From the NCBI RefSeq assembly GCF_000721175.1, contig NZ_JOEZ01000053.1, positions 1 to 44,068 on the forward strand: a DNA stretch of 44,068 nucleotides. The letters are read 5' to 3'. The notes beneath the pieces were generated by a model. That model did not search any database. It saw only the letters and a program-made list of their open reading frames with translations, and was not told where the DNA came from. The position numbers were made by a program, and so were the translations under genes. Shown here in pieces: positions 35,988-42,804 of this stretch (its first letter is position 1; every line of letters starts with the position of its first letter). The DNA comes from Streptomyces anulatus (GTDB taxonomy: Bacteria > Actinomycetota > Actinomycetes > Streptomycetales > Streptomycetaceae).

Positions 35988-36102
35988 AGTGCCGACGGCA
36001 ACTGACACGAGGCAGGTGCCTCGGCGATATGCGGGCTTCGTGCCGTGCTTTCGCTAGCCTGATTCCGTCGTTGGGTCGCTTCAGTCGCTGTAGGGGAGTC
36101 AT

Positions 36103-37215
36103 ATGCCGGCTGACCTGCGGTACTCAGGCAGCGACTCAGGCGACCCCGTCGCCGCGCGTCCCGTCGCCGAGTCGCTCACCATCGCCCGCTGGTGTGCCGC
36201 TCAGGGCTGGCCGGTCCACCCCCTGGCTCCGGGCAGGAAGACACCGGCGGCCAACTGCCCCGCCTGCCGCCGGCCCGGCCACGACCGCTGCCAGTGCTCC
36301 TGCCGGGCCGCGGGACGCTGGTGCCACGGCTTCCACGCCGCCACCCTGAGCATGGACCGCATCAGTCAGTGGTGGGGCACCACACCGCGACTCGGCGTCG
36401 CAGTGGCCTGCGGCCCGGCTAACCTGGTCGTCATCGACATCGACGCCCATCCCACCGTCCCCCCTCCACGGGACCGTCTCCTGCCCGGCATCCCGATCGC
36501 GGACGGTGTCGACGTCTCCGCCATGACGACCGGCTTCCACAGCCTGGCCGTCCTGGCAGCGCTCCGCGGCCAGGCGAACCCGGCAGAGGACACCACGACC
36601 CTGCGCGTACGCACCCCCTCCGGGGGGCTGCACATCTGGTACCGGGCCGCGGACGGCCGCCGCTGGCGGTGCTCCACCGGGACGAGCACCACCCGGGGTC
36701 TCGCCTGGCAGGTCGACGTCCGCGCCCACGGCGGCTACATCATCGCCCCCGGCACCACCACCGAGGCCGGGGCCTACACACCTGTGGGAGCGAGCCGCAC
36801 CCCCGTACCGCTGCCCGCCTGGCTCGCTCAGGAGCTGGAACGCACCCGCCATCTGCCCGCAGCCCGTGTTCCCGCCCCCCGCCGGGTGCCGCCCCGCGCC
36901 CGGCAGGCCGTCATCGCCGCGGGCGGCGGCGGACACGACCAGGCCACCCGTGCTCTCACCACCGTGCTCGCGGAAGTCGCCGCCTGCGCCACGGCCCCCG
37001 AGAACACCGGCTTCTCCGAGAAGCTCAACCGGGCCGCCTACACCGCCGGCGGCCTCGTCGCGGCCGGGCACCTGACCCGGCAGGAGGCAGAGCGCGTCCT
37101 CACCGAAGCCGCACGCACGGCCCGTCCTGGCCAGGAACGGCGCTGCCAGCAGATCATCCGCAGCGGTCTCACCGCAGGCACCCGCCGCCCCCTGCAGCTC
37201 AGGAGCCGTCCGTGA
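36103..37215 (+). CDS. Bifunctional DNA primase/polymerase (Prim-Pol)
   Basis: The 370-residue protein has the Prim-Pol fold. An N-terminal domain has the catalytic acids Asp112 and Asp114 in VVIDIDAH, followed by the SGGLHIWYR strand and an APGTTTEAGAYTP loop. Such enzymes make primers and extend them for plasmid, phage or integrative-element replication. A Cys/His cluster at residues 52-78 (NCPACRRPGH, then CQCSC and CHGFH) may bind zinc. The ATG at 36103 follows AGGGGAG, and the last iteron of the origin candidate ends 13 bases upstream. The stop overlaps the helicase start (GTGA). A C-terminal helical region may contact the helicase. Confidence 0.9.
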   Translation: MPADLRYSGSDSGDPVAARPVAESLTIARWCAAQGWPVHPLAPGRKTPAANCPACRRPGHDRCQCSCRAAGRWCHGFHAATLSMDRISQWWGTTPRLGVAVACGPANLVVIDIDAHPTVPPPRDRLLPGIPIADGVDVSAMTTGFHSLAVLAALRGQANPAEDTTTLRVRTPSGGLHIWYRAADGRRWRCSTGTSTTRGLAWQVDVRAHGGYIIAPGTTTEAGAYTPVGASRTPVPLPAWLAQELERTRHLPAARVPAPRRVPPRARQAVIAAGGGGHDQATRALTTVLAEVAACATAPENTGFSEKLNRAAYTAGGLVAAGHLTRQEAERVLTEAARTARPGQERRCQQIIRSGLTAGTRRPLQLRSRP

Positions 37216-38735
37216 ACACTCCGACCGGCGGCGGCAACGACTTCCTCCTCGGCTTCGACGCGCACGCCGTCGCAGCGCAGATCCTCTCCACCGGCAGGCC
37301 GTCCGTACCTGCGCAGAAGCACAGCGGCACGACCGCGGCCCCCGGGCACGCCTCTCCGGACGGCCTGCTCCCCGACACCCTCACCGACCGCGGCAACGCC
37401 AAGCTCTTCGTCCGCCTCTACGCCCCCGACTTCCGCTACGTCCCGGGCCTCGGCTGGTACCGGTGGGACACCACCCGCTGGCAGATGGACGAGGACGACA
37501 CCGTGCTGTGGGCCGCCGGCGACCTCGGCGAGAACATCGCCACCACCGACCCCCGCGGCGTCCACACCCCCGAGGCCCTGAAGAAGCACCGCCGCCGCGC
37601 CCTGAGCACCTCAGGTATCAACGCCATGCTCACCCAGGCCAGATCAGCCCCCGGCATGGTCCTCAACGCCGCCCTCCTGGACGCCGACCCCTACGCCCTG
37701 TGCACCCCCGCCGGCATCGTCGACCTCCGCACCGGCCTCATCCGCACCCCGAACCCCGACGGGGACTTCCACTCCCGCTCGACCGCCACCGGGCCCGCCC
37801 CCATGGACACCCCGCGGTGGAACCGCTTCCTGGCCGACACCTTCGGCGACGACACCGAGGGAACCCAGATGACCAGCTTCCTCCAGCTGCTCCTCGGGTA
37901 CTCCATCACCGGCGACGTCGGCGGCCAGGTCATGTCCTTTCTCTTCGGCGCCGGCAAGAACGGCAAGTCCGTACTCCTCGACGTCCTGATGAGGCTCCTC
38001 GGCGACTACGCCGACGCCGCCCCGCCGGGCTTCCTCATGGCCCGCCCCTACGAAGGCCACCCCACCGACCTCGCCGAACTCCACGGCCGCCGCGTCATCG
38101 TCTGCTCCGAGGTCAAGCCCGGCGACAAGTTCGACGAAGCCCGCGTCAAGCTCCTCACGGGCGGCGACCGCATCAAGGCCCGCCGCATGCGCCAGGACTT
38201 CTTCAGCTTCCGGCCCACCCACAAGCTCTGGCTGCTGGGAAACCACCGCCCCGAGGTCGGCACCGGCGGCTTCGCCTTCTGGCGGCGTATGCGCCTGATC
38301 CCCTTCGAGCGCACCGTCTCCGACGACCGCAAGATCGACAACCTCGCCGACATCCTCGTCGCCGAGGAAGGCTCCGGCATCCTCAACTGGCTCGTCGACG
38401 GCGCTGGCCGCTACCTCGGCGGCGAGAAGGACCTCACCGGCCCCGACAAGGTCCGCATCGCCACCACCGCCTACGCCGAGACCGAAGACCACACCGGGCG
38501 CTTCTTCGACGAAGCCTGCATCCTGAATCGGGATCACCGCGCCGAACAGGCCCGCCTGTACGCCGCCTACCGATCCTGGTGTCATGGCGAAGGCGTACCT
38601 CCCATCTCCAGCCGAGCCTTCGCCGCCCGCGCCCGCGAACTCGTCGGGCTTTCCTCCCCCAAAGAGATGATCCTGTCGAACTCGCGAAAGTACTACCATG
38701 GGATCAGACTGCTCGCCGACGAGGAGATGGCATGA
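37212..38735 (+). CDS. P4-type (superfamily 3) replication helicase
   Basis: This 507-residue protein has the D5/P4 layout: an N-terminal all-alpha D5_N region (residues about 60-200), then an SF3 ATPase with Walker A FGAGKNGKS (Lys252), Walker B-like VIVCSEVKPG, sensor 1 LWLLGNHRPEV and a DEWxxR-like FWRRMRLIPF. The C-terminal helical domain likely binds DNA. In phages and integrative elements such helicases unwind the origin and work with a Prim-Pol, as the gene overlap here (GTGA) suggests. AGGAG at 37201-37205 supports the GTG start. The protein lacks its own primase domain, which the neighbour supplies. The stop overlaps the next gene by four bases. Confidence 0.9.
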   Translation: MNTPTGGGNDFLLGFDAHAVAAQILSTGRPSVPAQKHSGTTAAPGHASPDGLLPDTLTDRGNAKLFVRLYAPDFRYVPGLGWYRWDTTRWQMDEDDTVLWAAGDLGENIATTDPRGVHTPEALKKHRRRALSTSGINAMLTQARSAPGMVLNAALLDADPYALCTPAGIVDLRTGLIRTPNPDGDFHSRSTATGPAPMDTPRWNRFLADTFGDDTEGTQMTSFLQLLLGYSITGDVGGQVMSFLFGAGKNGKSVLLDVLMRLLGDYADAAPPGFLMARPYEGHPTDLAELHGRRVIVCSEVKPGDKFDEARVKLLTGGDRIKARRMRQDFFSFRPTHKLWLLGNHRPEVGTGGFAFWRRMRLIPFERTVSDDRKIDNLADILVAEEGSGILNWLVDGAGRYLGGEKDLTGPDKVRIATTAYAETEDHTGRFFDEACILNRDHRAEQARLYAAYRSWCHGEGVPPISSRAFAARARELVGLSSPKEMILSNSRKYYHGIRLLADEEMA

Positions 38736-39133
38736 GCGCCCTGATCAGCGACGACGAGCTCAAGCACGAATCCAGGCTCGTCTGGCTCGAGGACGTCCAG
38801 GAGCTCGACTACGTCCGCCAGAGCCTGGACCGGCTGCCCACCCGCGGCGGCAAACCCGCCTACCACCGCGACGGACGCATGGTCGGCTACGCCGTCCTCG
38901 GACCCCAAGCCCGCGCATCCCGCGCCTCAGACACCTTCCGGCGCCGCGTCTTCTGGCTGCTGCCGCATGACCGGGACGCCGAACCCGAAGGCCTCTACGC
39001 CACCGGAGCGCCCGCGGAGGCAGTCGACCCCCGGACCGTGACCGCCGGCAGCAAGGGATGCAAGACCGAACGCTCAGAGGGCGGCCCGCCCTCCCCCGCC
39101 ATGCGGGAGCTGGGGATAACGCTTCCGCTGTAG
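38732..39133 (+). CDS. Small protein of the replication operon, unknown function
   Basis: The 133-residue product begins MSALISDDELKHESRLVWLE and is rich in charged residues. It has no membrane segment, signal peptide or motif that I recognise. Its ATG overlaps the helicase stop (ATGA) and GAGGAG lies eight bases upstream, so it is the third cistron of the operon and is probably made together with the replication proteins. A role as accessory or regulator is only inferred from position. The tail after residue 95 is Gly/Pro/Glu-rich and probably disordered. Confidence 0.75.
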   Translation: MSALISDDELKHESRLVWLEDVQELDYVRQSLDRLPTRGGKPAYHRDGRMVGYAVLGPQARASRASDTFRRRVFWLLPHDRDAEPEGLYATGAPAEAVDPRTVTAGSKGCKTERSEGGPPSPAMRELGITLPL

Positions 39134-39444
39134 TCGAAACCTCCCTCGAGTCCGAAGCGCAGCCCTCCGACCGGACCGCCGGGCATGGACCACCCACCGC
39201 TGGCACACCCGACCCCACCGCCGCCCTTGAAACGCCGACGTTGACACGCTCCTGGGGTGTCGGCCACGCGGCAGCCCCCGGGGGCGTACCGTGCGGGACG
39301 TGGTCAGCGGGGGGTCAGCACGACAACTGCGCAGCACGGCAGGAGTGGTCACCGGAAGACGCGGTGGCATGCTGGACGATGGTGGACGCGACCGGGACCT
39401 GGTGGCGAACAAAGCCCGGCCCCATCCGGCTCGGCGGTGGAGGC
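39134..39444. other. 311-base gap, no gene seen
   Basis: This interval lies between the convergent replication operon and the bactofilin-like gene. Short open frames on both strands lack motifs and ribosome sites, and no excisionase-like gene is visible. Confidence 0.5.
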
Positions 39445-40146
39445 TCAGTTGTCGCGTGTTGACGTGGTGCGCAGCGGTAGACCTGCGTTGACTCGCCGCT
39501 TCAGCTCGTGGAAGTCATCGAAACCGTCCACACAGGTGATTTCGTTGCCGTCTTCGTCTTCGTCGTCGTACACGTCCAGTAGATCGCGGTCGAAATGCTC
39601 CAGCATGCGGGGGTCGTCGACATCGATCACGGCCGGTCGGGTCGCGATCTCAAGGCGCGGCTCACCGATCACCGCGTTGGCGATGAGCGCGCCACCGATG
39701 GTGAAGTGATGTTCTTCGCCATAGAAGAGCTGGGCGTGAACGTCGCCACCGATGTGGGCGCCACAGTCGTTGTAATCACCGATGAGCCGATCGGTGCTCA
39801 GGTCGCCGTGGACCTCGAGCCAGCCCGCGGTCACGATGTCGCGTGCCCGCATGCTGCCGGTCACCAGCGAGAACGACTCGGGATGGTCGTCATCGCCATA
39901 CGTCCCGTCGACAACCAGATCGCCGAGCACAACCAAGAGCCAGACGTGCTCCTGCGTCAGGTCGAGGTCGCCGGGTATGTGCAGGTCGCCATCGACAAAC
40001 CCGATATCGGCGGTGTAGCCCTCGATCTCGTCGAGCGCCGCAGTTACACGCTTGATCATGTAGTCGTTGTGGGACAGGCCGATTGCCGTGATGACCTCGG
40101 CTCGGGAGACCTGATTCTTCTTGTAGCTACGCACGTTGGCAATCAT
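39445..40146 (-). CDS. Bactofilin-like beta-helical protein, unknown function
   Basis: The 233-residue protein has a short helical N-terminus and then repeated short beta strands with Gly-Asp turns: GDLHIPGDLDL, LGDLVVDGTYG, GWLEVHGDLSTDRLIG, GAHIGGDVHAQLF, IGGALIANAVIG. This resembles polymer-forming bactofilin or right-handed beta-helix proteins. The C-terminal part is very acidic (DVYDDEDEDGNE). The ATG at 40146 is chosen over 40197 because a GAAGG lies upstream, though at a long distance of 12 bases. The base composition is lower in GC than the neighbours, a sign of separate ancestry. It stands alone with no partner gene, so no pathway can be proposed. Confidence 0.65.
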   Translation of the reverse strand: MIANVRSYKKNQVSRAEVITAIGLSHNDYMIKRVTAALDEIEGYTADIGFVDGDLHIPGDLDLTQEHVWLLVVLGDLVVDGTYGDDDHPESFSLVTGSMRARDIVTAGWLEVHGDLSTDRLIGDYNDCGAHIGGDVHAQLFYGEEHHFTIGGALIANAVIGEPRLEIATRPAVIDVDDPRMLEHFDRDLLDVYDDEDEDGNEITCVDGFDDFHELKRRVNAGLPLRTTSTRDN

Positions 40147-40489
40147 GGCCAGGGCACTACCTTCGTGTAATTGGCGTCGAGTTCCGTCGAAGTGCATCTG
40201 TCGGATGGCGAGCCGCTGAGCTGGCCTCTTCGAAGCCGCACCGGCATGGTAAACGCCCTCACTGACACGACCGCTCTGGCCCGACCCCCCGCGGCGAAAT
40301 GCCGTAGCGCAACAGGTACTTCTACCGACACCACCGATCTGGAGGCATCACCGGACCTGTAGTAACAGTCACATTCCGTAGCAGCCGCCCCGCCTCACCA
40401 TGACCTGGCCAAAACGCCCAACCGCCTCTACTCGCGCGGGTTGTCAGTACGGCGGATCACAACAGGGAGGACTCCGCTCCGGGGCACAA
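40147..40489. other. 343-base gap, no gene seen
   Basis: Upstream region of the bactofilin-like gene. Short frames show no motif. A promoter for the minus strand is expected here, but none can be named. Confidence 0.45.
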
Positions 40490-40795
40490 CTACGGGGCAG
40501 GGGTGTAGCGGACGATGGTGTCCTCGCACGGCCCCTCCGCGTACACCTTCAGCGCTTCGAGCTCGCGGTCATCGGCGGTGCGCTGCCGGCGGAGCTTGGT
40601 CGACACCCACTCCCCCACATACCGGCACTGTGCCTCCGGGGACGGTGGCATCCAGTCGGCCGGGTCCTGGTCACTAGCCGGTTGCTGCGCGCGGTCACCG
40701 CGACGAGGGAGACGTCCGCGCCCTGGTCGTTCGCGTACGCCTCCCGCCGCGCCGCCGTCCAGCCGGAGGCTCCGGCTCTGTCACCAGTACGGCCG
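40490..40795 (-). pseudogene. HNH nuclease (DUF1524-like) C-terminal remnant
   Basis: The minus strand reads GASGWTAARREAYANDQGAD followed by VSLVAVTARSNR. After a small deletion near 40672 it continues in another frame as DQDPADWMPPSPEAQCRYVG, then EWVSTKLRRQR and CEDTIVRYTPAP with TAG at 40492-40490. This matches, from memory, the C-terminal half of secreted HNH/DUF1524 nucleases of Streptomyces. The catalytic half with the DHVVPL motif and the signal peptide is absent. The remnant ends near an inverted pair (CTCTGTCAC and GTGACAGAG, about 40778 to 40832). Confidence 0.6.
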
Positions 40796-40922
40796 GACGC
40801 ACGGCGTCCCCGCGGAGCTATGTGACAGAGACAGGAGCCGCGCCTCCTCGCCTGCGCGTGCCCCGGTGCCAGGACGAGCTGCTCGGGTCGCGCCATGTGA
40901 GGCTGCGTCGTAGACAAGGAAC

Positions 40923-41117
40923 ATGAGCGATGAGAGTGCGTCCTGGCATCCCGGTGAGATCGTGCCCGCCAGCGGGATCTACGCGTGCGACTGCGGCGGG
41001 GAACACCACTGGAGCACGGACGTGAAGGGGCATCGTTTCCCACCACTGCCCTCTGGCTGTTCCGGCCAGTCCTGGACACTGCAGAATCCGGCGCACCCCG
41101 AGAACTCCCTCGGCTGA
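40923..41117 (+). CDS. Small Cys/His-rich protein, possible zinc ribbon
   Basis: The 64-residue protein reads MSDESASWHPGEIVPASGIY and then CDCGGEHHWSTDVKGHRFPP, with a later Cys in PSGCSGQSW. The CxC and the later His and Cys residues could bind one zinc ion. The PGEIVPxSGIY start resembles the short YjzC-like or zinc-ribbon proteins of many bacteria, but I cannot assign a function. AAGGA lies just upstream of the ATG. It is isolated, between an HNH remnant and the lexA-like gene. Confidence 0.65.
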   Translation: MSDESASWHPGEIVPASGIYACDCGGEHHWSTDVKGHRFPPLPSGCSGQSWTLQNPAHPENSLG

Positions 41118-41493
41118 CGCCAGAAGGTCGTGCTAGCGGCGGATCTACGCGGAGGCCACCAGGTACGCGGACCGAAGGCCCTGCGTCACCATCAACCGCT
41201 GAGCAGCAAATTTCAGTAACACCCCTGTTGCTCTGGCTTGATCCGGTGCATCGTTGGTCCTGCGGGATCCCCCGTTTCCCGCACCCGTCGGGCCCTGCCC
41301 ACGCTGTGATGCCAGCAGGCCCGTCGCCCCTCCCGGCCCTCCCCACGGGAGGGGATCCGACAGAAACCCGCCCCCTGTTGCCCCGGCCGGCCACTTGAGC
41401 AGCCGCCGGCCACATACTCGGCCCGTACCAGTCACGGCCGGGTGCGCGCCCGCACGGCGGCCAGGGCAGGCAGGCCCGGGTCCAGGCCGCGGA
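41118..41493. other. 376-base gap, no gene seen
   Basis: Frames here lack motifs. A short C/G-rich inverted pair (near 41334-41355) could end transcription from the small gene to the left or from lexA on the other strand. Confidence 0.4.
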
Positions 41494-42180
41494 TCACACG
41501 GCCCGGAGCACGGCGACGACCTTGCCGAGGATCGTCGCGTTCTCGCCGGAGATCGGCTCGAATGCCGGGTTGTGCGGTGTCAGCCAGACATGGTCGCCCT
41601 CGTAGCGGAAACGTTTGACGGTGGCTTCGCCGTCCAGGAGCGCGGCGACGATGTCGCCGTGATCGGCTGAGGACGTCTTCCTGACAGCAACGATGTCACC
41701 ATCGCAGATGGCCGCGTCGATCATGCTGTCGCCGACCACCGTGAGTGCGAAGATCTGTCCCTCCCCGACCAGCTGGCGGGGCAGCGCGTACACGTCCTCG
41801 ACTTCTTCTTCGGCGAGGATCGGCGCGCCGGCGGCAATCCTCCCAACCAAGGGGACGTCCACTGAGGAGGAGGTGGAGGGGGACGCCTTCTCGTCGAGCA
41901 TCTCGGTCCAGCAGGCTGCGAACGCGGTAGGCCCGCGGCCGGTGTGGGTCGCGGTAGAGGAAGCCCTTGCGTTCCAGCGACGTCAGCTGGTGGGACACCG
42001 ACGAGGTGCTCTTGAGTTTGACCGCCCGGCCGATCTCCCGCATCGAGGGCGGTAGCCCTGCCGTCCGACCTCGCGCTCGATGAAGGCGATGATCTCCGCC
42101 TGCCGGTCGGTCAGCCCCACTCGGTTGGCCTTGGTCCCGGACGGCCCGCCTGCCCTGCCCTTCGCCTCGACAGCGTGCAT
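41494..42180 (-). pseudogene. lexA: LexA-type repressor with two frame breaks
   Basis: The full LexA layout is readable across three frames. The N-terminal winged helix is [20 protein letters not shown], then [20 protein letters not shown] and [16 protein letters not shown]. After a linker come the cleavage site in [12 protein letters not shown], the catalytic Ser in [10 protein letters not shown] and the Lys in GEATVKRF. The C-terminus is [12 protein letters not shown]. One C is missing near 42053 (GGYPPSM-type text is broken) and a second change lies near 41905-41915. The ATG at 42180 has GGGGGGAG upstream. As written, no functional repressor is made. It differs in many positions from the housekeeping LexA as I remember it, so it is probably a second, element-borne copy. 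Confidence 0.85.
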
Positions 42181-42288
42181 CTGGCGCTCCCCCCTGACGG
42201 GATCTTGCTATTGGGGACAGTAACCCGCCAACCAGGCGCATAGGGAACACTGTTGCGATTCCCGGCATAAGCGGAGACCGGCTCGTGA

Positions 42289-42380
42289 CCTGCTGTGGTG
42301 AGTTCCAACGACCACCGTGGTGAGTAGCAGGGGGGCCATCCCTGACACCGGTGAGTCGGAATGGAACTCACCACCGCAGG
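42289..42380. repeat. 19-bp inverted repeat, one mismatch
   Basis: Arms 42289-42307 and 42362-42380 pair except at one position. Each arm contains a GTGGTGAGT motif, and another lies between them. Confidence 0.8.
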
Positions 42381-42732
42381 GTTCAGGACCGGGCCGAGTC
42401 CGAACCCGGGGGCGTGGTGAGTGGCGGTGACGTCTTGCCGGTCTTCCAACGAGCCGGGCCAACCGATTCCAAGGTCCGGCATCCGCAGCGTCTCAGCCGC
42501 CCCGACCCGGCCCTCGCGTCGGCGAGCGGGCCGTTCCTGTCTGGTACCTCCCCCGGGCGAAGCTGGGGCGACCAGACGAGTGCGAGTTGGAAAATCGCAG
42601 GTCAGCTCGTTCCAACACGTGTTCCGGGCGCTACCGCGGCCTGCTGGCACCGCTTCGCACCACGGGCTCTGAGTACGGCCGGGGCGGCATCACAAGGAAG
42701 TGGTGAGTACCTCCGGGGGTGCCACTCACCAA
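42295..42732. repeat. GTGGTGAGT iteron-like array
   Basis: GTGGTGAGT occurs exactly at 42295, 42317, 42414 and 42700, and reversed at 42366. Near copies are at 42348 (forward) and 42724 (reversed). Five exact copies of a 9-mer in 440 bases is far above chance. It may be a binding array for a regulator or a replication or transfer protein. Confidence 0.7.
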
Positions 42733-42804
42733 GGGGTACGGGCTTCTCCCCCGCTGGCCGGACGCCCTGGATTCCTCCCGGGCACCGGTTGGAAGACGAG
42801 GTGC

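Larger units (their letters stand above)
35719..36089. other. Candidate replication origin with 10-base iterons
   Basis: The 10-mer AGCGACTGAA occurs five times: forward at 35719 and 35798, and reversed (TTCAGTCGCT) at 35881, 35957 and 36080, the last just ahead of the Prim-Pol gene. The region also has AT-richer patches (35821-35829 and 35858-35866), rare in this GC background, and three inverted repeats including arms 35731-35741/35750-35760. Iterons plus AT-rich DNA next to replication genes is the usual form of a plasmid or integrative-element origin. No gene is supported inside it. Confidence 0.65.
42181..42804. other. 624-base spacer between lexA-like and DUF2637 genes
   Basis: No gene is supported. 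The stretch carries an array of GTGGTGAGT repeats and a 19-bp inverted pair (own entries). Both flanking genes are on the minus strand, so this is the upstream region of the lexA-like gene and the downstream region of the DUF2637 gene. Confidence 0.55.

Noticed and set aside
35700..36100. CRISPR array
   Set aside because: The repeats are 10-20 bases, occur in both orientations and are irregularly spaced.
35581..36100. Telomere of a linear replicon
   Set aside because: Palindromes are present, but the sequence continues as coding DNA on both sides and lacks the nested array of palindromes at an end.
39595..40170. A 191-codon plus-strand frame over the bactofilin-like gene
   Set aside because: The minus-strand protein has regular repeating strands and a start with a ribosome site; the plus frame has neither.
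42181..42290. SOS box upstream of the lexA-like gene
   Set aside because: GGGAACACTGTTGCG near 42243 resembles only half of the actinobacterial GAAC-N4-GTTC site.
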